Shown: positions 1 to 10,032, numbered from the stretch's first letter. The stretch is 43,647 bases of DNA from an uncultured Lachnospiraceae bacterium (GCA_946615865.1 CAMOIJ010000018.1:1-43647); one strand, 5' to 3'. A program made the numbers and translations. The notes: a model not told the origin generated them from the sequence alone.

Positions 1-17
1 CCGCAAGGAGATTACTG

Positions 18-1313
18 ATGGCAGATAAGACGAAGATGCAGCCGCGCAGATGCTCTTTCTGCAACAGGACCGAGAATCAGGTTTCCAAACTGATCGCCGG
101 ACCTGAGGGAGTTTATATCTGCGATGAATGCGTTGCGATCTGTGCCGATATCATCGACGAGTCCATTGAGGAGGAGGATTACTCCGTAAACGATCACGCC
201 GTGGACGGGATCAACCTTCTCAAACCGGCTGAGATCAAGACTTTCCTCGACGATTATGTGATCGGGCAGGACGAAGCCAAGAAGACGCTCTCAGTTGCCG
301 TTTACAATCACTATAAACGAGTCAGGCACAAATCCGGTATCGGCGAGGACGACGGCGTAGAGCTTCAGAAGAGCAACATTCTGATGCTGGGACCCACCGG
401 ATCAGGTAAGACCTATCTGGCCCAGACGCTTGCTAAGATCATCAATGTTCCTTTCGCGATTGCCGACGCCACGACGCTTACAGAAGCGGGATATGTCGGC
501 GAGGACGTTGAGAATATCCTTCTCAAACTGATCCAGGCGGCCGATTATAACATTGAAAGAGCACAGCTCGGCATCATTTATATTGATGAAATTGACAAAA
601 TATCGAAGAAGGGCGAGAACGTCTCCATTACAAGAGACGTCTCCGGCGAAGGCGTCCAGCAGGCTCTCCTCAAGATCATCGAGGGCACGAACGCATCGGT
701 TCCCCCTCAGGGAGGCCGCAAACATCCCCAGCAGGAACTCATCCAGATCGACACGACGAATATTCTCTTCATCGTGGGAGGCGCATTTGACGGACTCGAT
801 AAGATCATTAATGCCAGGATAGGCAAGAGAGCCATGGGCTTTCACGCCAACGTTGAGGGGCATGACTCCAAGAAACTGGATGAAACCCTCAGCCAGGTCC
901 TTCCGCAGGATCTTGTAAAGTTCGGCCTGATCCCCGAGTTTATCGGACGTGTTCCGGTGGTCACTACTTTGAACGAACTGGACAGGGATGCCCTGATCAG
1001 GATCCTCAGAGAGCCCAAGAACGCCCTTAGCAAGCAGTATAAGAAACTGTTTGCCTATGATGATGTTAAGCTTTCCTTTGAGGACGACGCGCTTGAGGCG
1101 ATCGCCGATCTCGCTGTTGAGCGCAAGACCGGCGCGAGAGGACTTCGCTCGATCATGGAGAAGGTCATGATGGACGTAATGTTCACCATTCCTTCCGATA
1201 AGACCATCAAAGAATGCGTCATCACGAAAGGATCCGTCCTGGACGGAGAGCCTCCCAGAGTCATCAGGGAGACACCCGAGATTAAGACGATCGACCTGCT
1301 CGAGGCGAAATGA
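18..1313 (+). CDS. clpX: ATP-dependent Clp protease ATP-binding subunit ClpX
   Basis: Hexameric AAA+ unfoldase that recognises tagged cytoplasmic substrates and feeds them to the ClpP peptidase. The 431 residues match full-length ClpX. The N-terminal zinc-binding domain has C12, C15, C35 and C38. Walker A (GPTGSGKT) is at about 125-132, followed by the pore loop GYVGED, Walker B (IIYIDEID), the RKH loop (GGRKHPQQ) and the sensor-2 region GARGLRS. An AAGGAG Shine-Dalgarno at 5-10 supports the ATG at 18. clpP would be expected just upstream, outside the window. The next gene is ysxC, with no lon gene between, unlike many relatives. Very confident. Confidence 0.98.
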   Translation: MADKTKMQPRRCSFCNRTENQVSKLIAGPEGVYICDECVAICADIIDESIEEEDYSVNDHAVDGINLLKPAEIKTFLDDYVIGQDEAKKTLSVAVYNHYKRVRHKSGIGEDDGVELQKSNILMLGPTGSGKTYLAQTLAKIINVPFAIADATTLTEAGYVGEDVENILLKLIQAADYNIERAQLGIIYIDEIDKISKKGENVSITRDVSGEGVQQALLKIIEGTNASVPPQGGRKHPQQELIQIDTTNILFIVGGAFDGLDKIINARIGKRAMGFHANVEGHDSKKLDETLSQVLPQDLVKFGLIPEFIGRVPVVTTLNELDRDALIRILREPKNALSKQYKKLFAYDDVKLSFEDDALEAIADLAVERKTGARGLRSIMEKVMMDVMFTIPSDKTIKECVITKGSVLDGEPPRVIRETPEIKTIDLLEAK

Positions 1314-1340
1314 TCGCAGGCAGCATATGGTGAATGACCG

Positions 1341-1380
1341 GATATCGCTTCCGCAAGATCTGCGGGAGCGATATCTTTAT
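1341..1380 (+). terminator. Hairpin between clpX and ysxC, weak terminator or processing stem
   Basis: A 15-bp stem (1341-1355 with 1361-1375, one G-T wobble) with loop AGATC is followed only by TTTAT, so the U tract is poor. It may attenuate rather than stop transcription into ysxC. Confidence 0.55.
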
Positions 1381-1411
1381 ACAGATATTTTGATTGCAGA
1401 AAGGGATAAGT

Positions 1412-2032
1412 ATGATCATCAAAACAGTAAATCTCGAGACAGTGTGCGGTATCACAAGCAAGCTGCCTGAGAATACAAAACCCGAGTTTGCTTTCGCGGG
1501 AAAGAGCAATGTGGGAAAATCGACACTGATCAATGCCCTCATGAACCGTAAATCGTACGCGAGGACCAGTTCTACGCCCGGAAAGACGCAGACGATCAAC
1601 TACTACAATGTAAACGATGAGTTCTATCTTGTAGACCTGCCCGGGTACGGCTATGCGACGGCAGGAGTAAAGGTCAAACAGCAATGGGGGAAGATGATCG
1701 AGAATTATCTTCACACCAGCAGAAAGCTTGACGCGGTATTTCTTCTTGTCGATATCAGACATGAGCCCTCGGAAAATGACGTGATGATGTTCGACTGGGT
1801 GCTGGCGGCAGGATTTACGCCGTATATAGTAGCGACCAAATCCGACAAGATCAAGAGAAGCCAGATCGCAAAGCAGACTGCGATGATCCGCAGGACCATT
1901 AAGGATAAGAGCAGAGTCAGCCACGACGTCAGCTTCGAAGTGATCCCTTTTTCCGGTCTGAATAAGGCCGGAAGGGAAGATATTTACAATATCATCGATG
2001 GCTTTCTCACGAAAGAGAATGATATGGTATAA
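1412..2032 (+). CDS. ysxC: Ribosome biogenesis GTP-binding protein YsxC/EngB
   Basis: Essential TrmE-Era-EngA-like GTPase needed for assembly of the 50S ribosomal subunit. The 206 residues show the G motifs in order: G1 (AGKSNVGKST), the G2/switch I region with the family signature TPGKTQTIN, G3 (DLPGYGYA), G4 (TKSDK) and a G5-like SGL. The ATG at 1412 is chosen because AAAGGG at 1400-1405 sits correctly before it. A TTG at 1394 in the same frame would add six residues but has no ribosome binding site. It lies 98 nt after clpX and 36 nt before the DUF308 gene, probably co-transcribed with the latter. The clpX-ysxC neighbourhood is typical of Bacillota. Confidence 0.96.
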   Translation: MIIKTVNLETVCGITSKLPENTKPEFAFAGKSNVGKSTLINALMNRKSYARTSSTPGKTQTINYYNVNDEFYLVDLPGYGYATAGVKVKQQWGKMIENYLHTSRKLDAVFLLVDIRHEPSENDVMMFDWVLAAGFTPYIVATKSDKIKRSQIAKQTAMIRRTIKDKSRVSHDVSFEVIPFSGLNKAGREDIYNIIDGFLTKENDMV

Positions 2033-2068
2033 TCTTATAAGATTGAGAAATGACAGGAGGGAAAGCTT

Positions 2069-2890
2069 ATGGGAAACAATCTGAAAAGTTTTAGGACCGA
2101 CCGCATTATTTTTGCCGCGGGAGCTATTGTTCTCGGCGTTGTTCTGCTGGTATGGCCGTCCACGAGCCTTCTGATCATGGGAAAGTGTATCGGGGCTTTA
2201 CTGGCCGCGGGAGGCCTGGCAGCGGCTTTCATGTTTTTTAGAAACCATGAGTCCGCGATGAAGTCGATCCTTCTGATCATGGCGGCGGTGATGCTGATCT
2301 GCGGCGTTGTTATCTTTTTGCATCCGGACGACCTGGTCAGGCTGATCCCGACGATCATGGGTATCCTGGTCCTTATCAGCGGACTGATCAATCTTGGGGA
2401 GACATTCATGCTGACCCGCAGCAAATACAATAAATGGTGGGCTTCACTTATTGTTGCGATCGCGACGATCGCGGCGGGGATCTTCCTCATCAGAAATGCA
2501 TTTAATCTGGCTTCGCTCATAACAAGGATTGCCGGCGGTATCCTGATCTTTGACGGAATCTCCGATCTCTGGGTGATCTCAAGGGTCTCTAAAGCCCACA
2601 AAGAAATGGAAGTCGAAGCGACAGCAGTCGATGTGGAAGCAGCAGTGACAGATCAGGCGGAAGCTCCGGCAGAGAACGCCGGCAGCGGAAACGAGGCGCC
2701 GGCTGCCGAGGAGAGCGCTGTTCATCAGCCTCCGGCAGAAGCAGATCCTGTTCAGCCCTCTGTGGATCCTGCGGAGAGCTGCGTTGTCCCTGAGTACATG
2801 GAACAGACCGAGCAGGACACTGATTTCTCTTCATTCGCAGGAAGTGATGACCCGAAGGACAAGCAGGATGAGGAAAAAGCGGCGGAATAA
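2069..2890 (+). CDS. DUF308 (HdeD-like) multi-pass membrane protein
   Basis: A 273-residue integral membrane protein. Residues 1-175 hold about six hydrophobic helices in pairs, with glycine-rich turns such as IAGGILIFDGISDLW, the look of the DUF308/HdeD family. In enterobacteria HdeD is linked to acid resistance, but no biochemical role is established for Bacillota members. Residues from about 180 on form a low-complexity cytoplasmic tail rich in Ala, Glu and Pro, ending with a very acidic KDKQDEEKAAE-type stretch. AGGAGG at 2055-2060 supports the start. It follows ysxC closely and ends just before a strong terminator. Family call fairly sure, function unknown. Confidence 0.8.
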   Translation: MGNNLKSFRTDRIIFAAGAIVLGVVLLVWPSTSLLIMGKCIGALLAAGGLAAAFMFFRNHESAMKSILLIMAAVMLICGVVIFLHPDDLVRLIPTIMGILVLISGLINLGETFMLTRSKYNKWWASLIVAIATIAAGIFLIRNAFNLASLITRIAGGILIFDGISDLWVISRVSKAHKEMEVEATAVDVEAAVTDQAEAPAENAGSGNEAPAAEESAVHQPPAEADPVQPSVDPAESCVVPEYMEQTEQDTDFSSFAGSDDPKDKQDEEKAAE

Positions 2891-2917
2891 TACGCCGGAC
2901 TGACAGAATTTTCAAAT

Positions 2918-2953
2918 AAAAAGAACGCCTTCATGTTTTGGCGTTCTTTTTTT
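2918..2953 (+). terminator. Rho-independent terminator after the DUF308 gene
   Basis: Stem AAAGAACGCC/GGCGTTCTTT with a ten-base loop runs into a long T tract (2946-2953). It separates the clpX-ysxC-DUF308 transcript from clpB. Confidence 0.9.
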
Positions 2954-2963
2954 AAAATTCTTC

Positions 2964-2991
2964 TTGACATAGGGATTGCGCGTGTTATAGT
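2964..2991 (+). promoter_or_regulatory. Sigma-A-type promoter of clpB
   Basis: A consensus -35 TTGACA (2964-2969) is separated by 16 nt from TATAGT (2986-2991). No CIRCE inverted repeat and no CtsR heptad repeat is visible between it and the gene, so the usual heat-shock repressor sites are not recognisable. Confidence 0.8.
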
Positions 2992-3032
2992 AGTTATAGA
3001 ACAACAAAAACATCAAGCAAGGAGGACTATGC

Positions 3033-5627
3033 ATGAATATACAGAAATTTACACAGAAGTCCATTGAAGCTGTCAATCAGTGCGAACAGCTTGCCTATGA
3101 ATACGGAAACCAGCAGATCGAGCAGGAACATCTGCTTTACAGTCTTTTGACTATAGAAGACAGCCTTATCATGAAGCTTGTGCAGAAGATGGGCATCGAT
3201 CCGCAGGCATTCCTGCAGGCGTCGGAGAGAGCCCTGGCCGGCGTCACCAAGGTCAGCGGTTCCGGCTCGAGAGTATATGTCAGCGGGGACCTCAACAAGG
3301 TCCTGATCGGCGCGGAGAACGAAGCTAAGCAGCTTGGCGATGAGTATGTAAGCGTTGAGCATCTTTTCCTTTCCCTGATCAGAAACGCGGACCGTGTGAT
3401 CTCCAGACTATTCAAGGATAATGGCATTACAAGGGATACTTTCCTGAAAGCGCTTTCAACAGTGAGAGGCAATCAGAGAGTTACAACAGATAACCCCGAA
3501 GCAACCTATGACACTTTGGCCAAGTACGGCGAGGAACTTGTCGGAAAGGCAAGGGACCAGAAGCTCGATCCTGTCATCGGCAGGGACGCGGAGATCCGAA
3601 ACGTGATCCGGATCCTGTCCAGAAAGACCAAGAACAACCCTGTTCTGATCGGTGAGCCCGGCGTCGGCAAGACTGCGGTCGTAGAAGGACTTGCGCAGCG
3701 TATCGCCAAGGGCGATGTACCGGAAGGTCTCAAGGATAAGAAGATCTTTTCACTCAATATGGGATCTCTTGTAGCCGGGGCAAAATACAGAGGTGAATTT
3801 GAGGAGAGACTTAAAGCCGTGCTGGAGGATGTGCGCCAAAGCGACGGCGAGATCATACTCTTTATCGACGAGCTCCACACCATTGTGGGCGCCGGCAAGT
3901 CGGAAGGCGCAATGGACGCCGGAAATATGCTCAAACCCATGCTGGCAAGAGGCGAACTGCACTGCATCGGTGCGACGACTCTCAAGGAATACAGACAGTA
4001 TATCGAAAAGGACGCGGCTCTCGAGAGAAGATTCCAGCCCGTCATGGTAGATGAGCCTACAGTAGAAGACACGATTTCCATCCTGAGAGGGCTTAAAGAG
4101 CGCTATGAGGTTTATCACGGCGTCAAGATCATGGACAATGCGCTTGTGAGCGCGGCGGTCCTTTCCAACCGCTACATCTCTGACAGATTTCTGCCGGATA
4201 AGGCCATCGACCTGGTGGACGAAGCCTGCGCCCTGATCAAGACAGAGATGAACTCCCTTCCCACAGAACTTGATGAGATGCAGAGAAAGATCCTGCAGCT
4301 TGAGATCGAGGAGACAGCCCTTAAGAAAGAAGATGATAAACTGAGCATGGAGCGCCTGCAGGACCTTCAGAAGGAACTGGCAGAACTCAAGGAGCAGTTT
4401 GCTTCCCAGAAGGCGCAGTGGGAGAATGAAAAAGCGCGCGCGGACCAGCTCTCCAGGATTCGTGAGCAGATCGATCAGGTTAACAGCGATATTCAGAAAG
4501 CGCAGCAGAGGGGCGATCTGAACAAGGCGGCGGAACTTCAGTATGGCACTCTTCCGACGCTTAAAAAGCAGCTGGTCGAAGAAGAGAATAAGATGAAAGA
4601 CGTATCTCTTGTCCACGACCGTGTGACTGAGAACGAGATCGGCAGGATCGTATCGCGCTGGACCGGGATCCCGATCAGCAAACTGACTGAGAGCGAGCGC
4701 AGCAAGACTCTCCATCTGGATGAGGAACTGCACAAGAGAGTGATCGGCCAGGACGAAGCCGTGACCAAGGTTTCCGAAGCGATCCTCCGCAGTAAAGCCG
4801 GTATCAAGGACCCCACGAAGCCCATTGGTTCCTTCATGTTCCTTGGCCCCACCGGCGTAGGTAAGACGGAGCTCGCGAAGGCACTCGCTCAGGCTCTGTT
4901 CGATGATGAAAAAAATATCGTAAGAATCGATATGAGTGAATATATGGAGAAATTCTCCGTATCGAGACTGATCGGAGCGCCGCCCGGATATGTCGGTTAC
5001 GAAGAAGGCGGCCAGCTGACGGAAGCGGTCCGCCGCAAGCCGTACAGCGTTGTGCTGTTTGATGAGATCGAGAAAGCGCATCCGGACGTGTTCAACGTTC
5101 TGCTGCAGGTACTCGACGACGGCAGGATCACGGACTCCCAGGGAAGGACCGTGGACTTCAAGAACACGATCCTGATCATGACTTCCAATATCGGGGCGCA
5201 GCAGATCCTTGCAGATCTGGACAGTCATCCCGAAGCGGAAGAGATCAGTGAACAGACCCAGAATGCTGTAATGGAGCTTCTTCACGCGCACTTCCGTCCG
5301 GAGTTCCTCAACAGGCTTGATGAGATCATCCTCTTCACACCTCTGAGCAAGGACAATATAACGGGAATCATCGATCTGATCATCGCGGACCTCAACAGAA
5401 GGCTCGAGGACAGACAGATCTCAATCCGGCTCACGGACGCGGCTAAACAGTTTGTCGCTGACGCGGCCTATGATCCCTCCTACGGCGCAAGACCGATCAA
5501 GAGATATATCCAGAAGCATGTCGAGACGCTTTCGGCCAAGCTCATCCTGCAGGACAATGTAGATGAGGGCGATACGATCGTGATCGACGTCGCGGATGGT
5601 AAACTGACGGCATATGTCGGCGAGTAA
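3033..5627 (+). CDS. clpB: ATP-dependent chaperone ClpB
   Basis: Hsp100 disaggregase that threads aggregated proteins through a hexameric ring together with DnaK. The 864 residues are full length. There are two N-terminal Clp repeats (about 1-150), a first AAA+ domain with Walker A GEPGVGKT (207-214) and Walker B LFIDELHT, a charged coiled-coil M domain (about 405-525) that sets ClpB apart from ClpC/ClpA, and a second AAA+ domain with GPTGVGKT (605-612) and [18 protein letters not shown] at 3019-3025 fixes the start. It is a single-gene unit between its own promoter and a strong terminator. Confidence 0.97.
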   Translation: MNIQKFTQKSIEAVNQCEQLAYEYGNQQIEQEHLLYSLLTIEDSLIMKLVQKMGIDPQAFLQASERALAGVTKVSGSGSRVYVSGDLNKVLIGAENEAKQLGDEYVSVEHLFLSLIRNADRVISRLFKDNGITRDTFLKALSTVRGNQRVTTDNPEATYDTLAKYGEELVGKARDQKLDPVIGRDAEIRNVIRILSRKTKNNPVLIGEPGVGKTAVVEGLAQRIAKGDVPEGLKDKKIFSLNMGSLVAGAKYRGEFEERLKAVLEDVRQSDGEIILFIDELHTIVGAGKSEGAMDAGNMLKPMLARGELHCIGATTLKEYRQYIEKDAALERRFQPVMVDEPTVEDTISILRGLKERYEVYHGVKIMDNALVSAAVLSNRYISDRFLPDKAIDLVDEACALIKTEMNSLPTELDEMQRKILQLEIEETALKKEDDKLSMERLQDLQKELAELKEQFASQKAQWENEKARADQLSRIREQIDQVNSDIQKAQQRGDLNKAAELQYGTLPTLKKQLVEEENKMKDVSLVHDRVTENEIGRIVSRWTGIPISKLTESERSKTLHLDEELHKRVIGQDEAVTKVSEAILRSKAGIKDPTKPIGSFMFLGPTGVGKTELAKALAQALFDDEKNIVRIDMSEYMEKFSVSRLIGAPPGYVGYEEGGQLTEAVRRKPYSVVLFDEIEKAHPDVFNVLLQVLDDGRITDSQGRTVDFKNTILIMTSNIGAQQILADLDSHPEAEEISEQTQNAVMELLHAHFRPEFLNRLDEIILFTPLSKDNITGIIDLIIADLNRRLEDRQISIRLTDAAKQFVADAAYDPSYGARPIKRYIQKHVETLSAKLILQDNVDEGDTIVIDVADGKLTAYVGE

Positions 5628-5658
5628 GTGCCTGAATGGAGTTTGGTATATTTGTGGA

Positions 5659-5687
5659 AAAGAGCACCTGATGGTGCTCTTTTTTTT
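5659..5687 (+). terminator. Rho-independent terminator after clpB
   Basis: AAGAGCACC (5660-5668), loop TGAT, GGTGCTCTT, then an uninterrupted T tract to 5687. A textbook strong terminator. Confidence 0.95.
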
Positions 5688-5755
5688 GGACAAAAAAGCG
5701 AATAATCGGTTAGTTATGACAAATATTTGGCGAAATTCTGTAAATCAAAGTAAAT

Positions 5756-5783
5756 TTGTTGTAAAATTAACAAAACATACAAA
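5756..5783 (+). promoter_or_regulatory. Putative Rex operator overlapping the hydrogenase operon promoter
   Basis: The 18 bp at 5756-5773 read TTGTTGT-AAAA-TTAACAA. Clostridial Rex sites follow TTGTTAA-N4-TTAACAA, so 12 of the 14 defined positions match. TTGTTG (5756-5761) can also serve as a -35, followed 16 nt later by TACAAA (5778-5783). An alternative promoter lies upstream (ATGACA 5716-5721, TGTAAA 5739-5744), which would put the operator just past its start site. Either layout allows NADH-responsive repression, since Rex leaves DNA when NADH is high. The site is inferred from sequence only. Confidence 0.65.
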
Positions 5784-5851
5784 ATGGCTGTTTAGGCGCT
5801 GTTCAGCTTAAATCGTCAATTAAACACGCAACCGAAAGGAGATGGGGATCG

Positions 5852-6343
5852 ATGGCTAAAGTAGCTTTTCGGGGAACACCCAAACAGGAACGCGAGCTTC
5901 GGAAGTTTATCAGGAAGCACAAGGACCAGCCCGGCGCTATGATGCCGGTACTTCAGGAGGCACAGGGTATTTACGGATATCTGCCCAGGGAAGTGCAGGA
6001 GATCATTGCACAGGAGATGAATGTACCGCTTTCACAGGTTTTTGGCGTCGCTACATTCTATTCACAGTTCACACTGACACCTAAGGGAGAGCATACAGTA
6101 AGTGTATGTCTCGGCACAGCCTGCTATGTTAAGGGGGCAGACAAGATCCTTGCCGCGATCGAGGATCGCCTCGGGATCAAGGCGGGAGAATGCACGCCTG
6201 ACGGCTTCTTCTCAATTGACAGCTGCCGCTGTCTTGGCGCTTGCGGACTTGCGCCCGTCATGACTGTCGACGGCGAAGTTTACGGCAAATGCACACCGGA
6301 ATCCGCAGTTAAGATTATTGATTCCTACTACGAGGAGGTGTAA
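5852..6343 (+). CDS. hndA: NADP/NAD-dependent [FeFe] hydrogenase, NuoE-like [2Fe-2S] subunit (HydC/HndA)
   Basis: Small electron-transfer subunit of a trimeric, probably electron-bifurcating, cytoplasmic hydrogenase. The 163 residues match the NuoE/24-kDa family: a helical N-terminal half with YGYLP and GVATFYSQF, then a thioredoxin-like [2Fe-2S] domain with ligands in CLGTAC and CRCLGAC. An AAAGGAG at 5835-5841 precedes the ATG. It is the first gene of an operon with the NuoF-like subunit 3 nt downstream and the catalytic subunit after that, the order of hydCBA/hndACD-type operons. A separate hndB-like gene is not present. Expression is probably under the Rex-like site upstream. Confidence 0.93.
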   Translation: MAKVAFRGTPKQERELRKFIRKHKDQPGAMMPVLQEAQGIYGYLPREVQEIIAQEMNVPLSQVFGVATFYSQFTLTPKGEHTVSVCLGTACYVKGADKILAAIEDRLGIKAGECTPDGFFSIDSCRCLGACGLAPVMTVDGEVYGKCTPESAVKIIDSYYEEV

Positions 6344-6346
6344 GCC

Positions 6347-8242
6347 ATGACGATGACATATGAAAAGCTCATGCAGATCAAGGAAAAGAACAGAGAGCTG
6401 GTCATGGTCCGCAGACTGGTAGCATCCAAGGCGGAAGAAATGGCTAAGCACACAGCTTACCGCAAGCAGATCCTTGTCTGCGGCGGTACCGGATGTACTT
6501 CCTCCGGAAGCCACAAGGTAGCAGATGCGCTCGAGAGCGAGATCAAAGAGAAGGGACTTACGGACGTTCTCATCGTCAAGACAGGCTGCTTTGGACTTTG
6601 CGCACTCGGCCCTGTCGTTATCGTTTATCCTGAAGGCGCTTTCTATTCCCAGACAACGCCCGAGGGAGCCAAGAGGATCATTGACGAGCACATTATCAAA
6701 GGCTCTATCTGCAAAGATCTTCTTTATCCTGAGACAGTTCACGAAGACGGAGAGATCCTTCCTCTGAGCCAGACCAATTTCTATGCCAAGCAGATGAGAA
6801 TCGCGCTTCGCAACTGCGGCGTGATCGATCCCGAGAATATCGAGGAGTACATCGCCCTGGATGGTTATGCCGCACTTCACAAAGTGCTCACAAGCATGAC
6901 CCAGGACCAGGTCATCGACGTGATGCTGGCTTCCGGCCTTAGAGGCCGCGGAGGCGCGGGCTTCCCGACAGGCAGGAAATGGGCTTTCTGTAAAGCTACA
7001 AAGTCTGATATCAAATATGTGTGCTGCAACGCTGACGAAGGCGACCCGGGCGCGTTCATGGACCGTTCCATCCTTGAAGGCGATCCTCACGCAGTCCTCG
7101 AAGCAATGGCGATCGCAGGTTATACGATCGGTGCGAGCCAGGGTTATGTCTATGTCCGTGCTGAGTATCCGATCGCAGTCGAGAGACTTAAGATCGCTAT
7201 CAAGCAGGCCAGAGAATACGGCCTTCTCGGCAAGGATATCTTCGGAACCGGCTTCAATTTTGACATCGAGATCCGTCTCGGAGCGGGCGCGTTCGTCTGC
7301 GGTGAGGAGACAGCTCTTATGACTTCCATCGAAGGAAAGCGCGGCGAGCCTCGTCCGAGACCTCCGTTCCCCGCAGTGGAAGGTCTTTTCAAGAAGCCCA
7401 CAGTTCTCAATAACGTTGAGACTTATGCAAACGTCGCGCAGATCATTCGCAAGGGCGCGGAGTGGTATTCCTCCATCGGAACCGAGACATCCAAGGGCAC
7501 CAAGGTTTTCGCACTCGGCGGAAAGATCACGAACGTGGGTCTTGTGGAAGTTCCTATGGGAACGACACTTCGCGAGATCATCGAGGAGATCGGCGGCGGC
7601 ATCCCGAACGGCAAGAAGTTCAAGGCAGCCCAGACCGGCGGCCCTTCCGGCGGATGTATTCCGTCCGTTCATATTGACACGCCTATCGACTACGAGAGCC
7701 TTCAGAGAATCGGTTCCATGATGGGATCCGGCGGACTGATCATCATGGACGAAGATACCTGTATGGTGGATATCGCCAAGTTCTATCTTGAGTTCACCTG
7801 CGAGGAGTCCTGCGGTAAATGTTCTCCCTGCAGAATCGGAACAAAGCGACTTCTGCATATGCTCGACGATATTACAAAAGGCACTGCCACAATGGAAGAG
7901 CTCGACAAGATCGAAGAGCTGGCAGCGCATATGAAGGTTTCCTGCCTGTGCGCTCTTGGACAAACAGCTTCCAATCCTGTTGTCTCCACACTCAGATACT
8001 TCCGCGAGGAATATGTGGAGCACATTGTGGACAAGAGATGTGCTGCTAAGAAGTGTAAAGATCTGCTGCACTATGTCATCGATCCCGAGAAGTGCAAGGG
8101 CTGCACGCTCTGCTCGAGGAACTGCCCTGTCGGCGCGATCAGCGGCAAGGTTAAGGAGCCTCATCATATCGACAAGAATGTATGTATCAAGTGCGGACTC
8201 TGCAAGCAGAACTGTAAGTTCGGCGCAGTCTACATGGACTAA
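6347..8242 (+). CDS. hndC: NADP/NAD-dependent [FeFe] hydrogenase, NuoF-like flavin subunit (HydB/HndC)
   Basis: FMN- and NAD(P)H-binding subunit passing electrons between pyridine nucleotide, ferredoxin and the H-cluster subunit. Domains in 631 residues: an N-terminal thioredoxin-like [2Fe-2S] domain (C45, C50, C81, C85), a NuoF FMN/NADH core with GLRGRGGAGFPTG (about 197-209) and NADEGDPGAFMDR, an SLBB region, the [4Fe-4S] motif SCGKCSPCR (C489, C492, C495, with C535), and a C-terminal two-cluster ferredoxin domain (C583-C586-C589-C593 and C613-C616-C619-C623). This architecture is that of HydB in bifurcating hydrogenases. GAGGAGG at 6332-6338 lies inside the end of the previous gene, indicating coupled translation. 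Confidence 0.95.
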   Translation: MTMTYEKLMQIKEKNRELVMVRRLVASKAEEMAKHTAYRKQILVCGGTGCTSSGSHKVADALESEIKEKGLTDVLIVKTGCFGLCALGPVVIVYPEGAFYSQTTPEGAKRIIDEHIIKGSICKDLLYPETVHEDGEILPLSQTNFYAKQMRIALRNCGVIDPENIEEYIALDGYAALHKVLTSMTQDQVIDVMLASGLRGRGGAGFPTGRKWAFCKATKSDIKYVCCNADEGDPGAFMDRSILEGDPHAVLEAMAIAGYTIGASQGYVYVRAEYPIAVERLKIAIKQAREYGLLGKDIFGTGFNFDIEIRLGAGAFVCGEETALMTSIEGKRGEPRPRPPFPAVEGLFKKPTVLNNVETYANVAQIIRKGAEWYSSIGTETSKGTKVFALGGKITNVGLVEVPMGTTLREIIEEIGGGIPNGKKFKAAQTGGPSGGCIPSVHIDTPIDYESLQRIGSMMGSGGLIIMDEDTCMVDIAKFYLEFTCEESCGKCSPCRIGTKRLLHMLDDITKGTATMEELDKIEELAAHMKVSCLCALGQTASNPVVSTLRYFREEYVEHIVDKRCAAKKCKDLLHYVIDPEKCKGCTLCSRNCPVGAISGKVKEPHHIDKNVCIKCGLCKQNCKFGAVYMD

Positions 8243-8256
8243 GGAGGGATCTTAAC

Positions 8257-10008
8257 ATGAAGAAAATGATCAATTTAAAGATTAATAATATCCCGGTCAC
8301 TGTCCCGGAGGGCACCACAGTCCTTCAGGCAGCCAAATCGGTCAACATCGAGATCCCCTCTCTCTGCTACCTCAAGGATATCAACTGCATCGGCGCCTGC
8401 CGCGTGTGTGTTGTTGAGATCAAGGGAAGACGCGGTCTGACTGCCGCTTGTACTTATCCTGTAGAAGAGGGCCTGGAGGTTCTCACAAATACAGCTACGG
8501 TCCGTGCGTCCAGAAAGACCACCATCGAGCTGATCCTCTCCACGCACCACAAGAAATGTCTTTCCTGCGTGAGAGGAAATCACTGCGAACTGCAGAAACT
8601 TGCGTATGACTACGGTATTGACGAAGATCACTTCAAGGACGATGAGCCCAAGTATGAGATCGACGATTCCACACCTTATGTAGTCCGCGACAACAACAAG
8701 TGCATCCAGTGTCTGCGCTGCGTATCCACCTGCAACAACGTGCAGGGCATCGGCGCGATCGGACAGATCAGAAGAGGTTTTGACGTCCGTGTAGGTTCAC
8801 CTTTCGACCAGGGTCTGGATACTACGACCTGTGTCGGCTGCGGACAGTGCATCGTTTCCTGTCCTGTCGGCGCTCTGTATGAGAAGAGCAATATCGACGA
8901 AGTTTGGGATGCTATCGCAGATCCCAAGAAGCAGGTAGTATTCTTTACTGCTCCTTCCATCGCGGCTACGCTGGGCGAATGTTTTGACATGCCTCCGGGA
9001 ACCCACGTGGAAGACAAGATGGTCCAGGCGATCAGAATGCTCGGCGACGTCAAGGTGTTCAATATGAACGTGACAGCTGACCTTACCATTCTGGAGGAAG
9101 CAAATGAGCTGATCAGCCGCATTACTTCCAACAAGGTCGACAAGCCGCCGCTGCCGATGTTCACATCCTGCTGCCCCGGCTGGATCAAGTTCATGGAGCA
9201 CTATTATCCCGAGATGCTTCCGAACCTGTCCACCTGCAAATCCCCTCAGGGAATGTTCGGTGCGCTCCTTAAGAGCTACTACTGCCAGAAGAACCACATC
9301 GATCCCAAGGATCTGTATGTAGTTTCCGTTATCCCTTGCACCGCTAAGAAGTTCGAGGTCTCAAGGCCTGAGCTTTCCACCCGCGGAATTCCGGACGTCG
9401 ACGTGGCGATCACTACAAGAGAACTGTCCAGAATGATCAAGGGCGCAGGTATCTCCTTCAAGGATCTTAAGGGTGAGGAGTTTGACGATCCCTTCGCGAT
9501 CGCATCCGGCGCAGGAAAGATCTTCGGCGCGACCGGCGGTGTTATGGAAGCTGCTCTTCGTACAGCGGCCAACATCCTCGACGGAACCAATGAGAAGATC
9601 GACTTCATGGATGTCCGCGGAATCCCCGGCATCAAGGAAGCTACCTACAGGATCAACGGCGCAGAGGTTGACGTCTGCGTAGCAAGCGGCCTTGCAAACG
9701 CCAGGAAGGTTGTGGAGATGGTCAAGAGCGGCCAGAAGAAGTATCTCTTCATCGAGATCATGGCCTGCCCCGGCGGCTGCATCAACGGCGGCGGACAGCC
9801 CGTACAGAGCGACAGCGTCCGCAACTATGTGGATCTTAAGTCCCTCAGAGCTCAGGTCCTTTACGATGCGGACAAGGGCAACGACCTCAGATGCTCTCAC
9901 GAGAGCCCTGTGGTACAGAAGCTTTACGACGAGTTCCTCGAGAAGCCCGGCAAGGCGAAAGCACACAGCCTGCTTCACACAACTTACACAGCAAGAGGAA
10001 TGATGTAA
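8257..10008 (+). CDS. hndD: NADP/NAD-dependent [FeFe] hydrogenase, catalytic subunit (HydA/HndD)
   Basis: Carries the H-cluster that reduces protons or oxidises H2. The 583 residues show a plant-type [2Fe-2S] domain (C37, C48, C51, C65), a His-ligated [4Fe-4S] motif (H97, C101, C104, C110), two [4Fe-4S] clusters (C149-C159 and C192-C202), and all H-cluster loops: L1 TSCCPGW (303-309, with proton-relay C305 and ligand C306), L2 PCTAKK (C361) and L3 MACPGGC (C504, C508). This is the modular structure of group A hydrogenases from trimeric complexes. AAGGAGG before the ATG supports the start. No maturase genes (hydE, hydF, hydG) are in the window. A strong terminator follows. Confidence 0.96.
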   Translation: MKKMINLKINNIPVTVPEGTTVLQAAKSVNIEIPSLCYLKDINCIGACRVCVVEIKGRRGLTAACTYPVEEGLEVLTNTATVRASRKTTIELILSTHHKKCLSCVRGNHCELQKLAYDYGIDEDHFKDDEPKYEIDDSTPYVVRDNNKCIQCLRCVSTCNNVQGIGAIGQIRRGFDVRVGSPFDQGLDTTTCVGCGQCIVSCPVGALYEKSNIDEVWDAIADPKKQVVFFTAPSIAATLGECFDMPPGTHVEDKMVQAIRMLGDVKVFNMNVTADLTILEEANELISRITSNKVDKPPLPMFTSCCPGWIKFMEHYYPEMLPNLSTCKSPQGMFGALLKSYYCQKNHIDPKDLYVVSVIPCTAKKFEVSRPELSTRGIPDVDVAITTRELSRMIKGAGISFKDLKGEEFDDPFAIASGAGKIFGATGGVMEAALRTAANILDGTNEKIDFMDVRGIPGIKEATYRINGAEVDVCVASGLANARKVVEMVKSGQKKYLFIEIMACPGGCINGGGQPVQSDSVRNYVDLKSLRAQVLYDADKGNDLRCSHESPVVQKLYDEFLEKPGKAKAHSLLHTTYTARGMM

Positions 10009-10032
10009 AAAGTGAGACTATATGTCTTATAA

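Noticed and set aside
3750..5291. 513-codon open frame antisense to clpB
   Set aside because: Shadow of clpB with no protein-like features.
5614..5811. 65-codon frame between clpB and the hydrogenase operon
   Set aside because: It runs through the clpB terminator and the promoter region and lacks a ribosome binding site.
6212..8167. 651-codon open frame antisense to the NuoF-like gene
   Set aside because: It mirrors a clearly real gene. Long antisense frames recur here because of codon bias; no recognisable domain or ribosome binding site.
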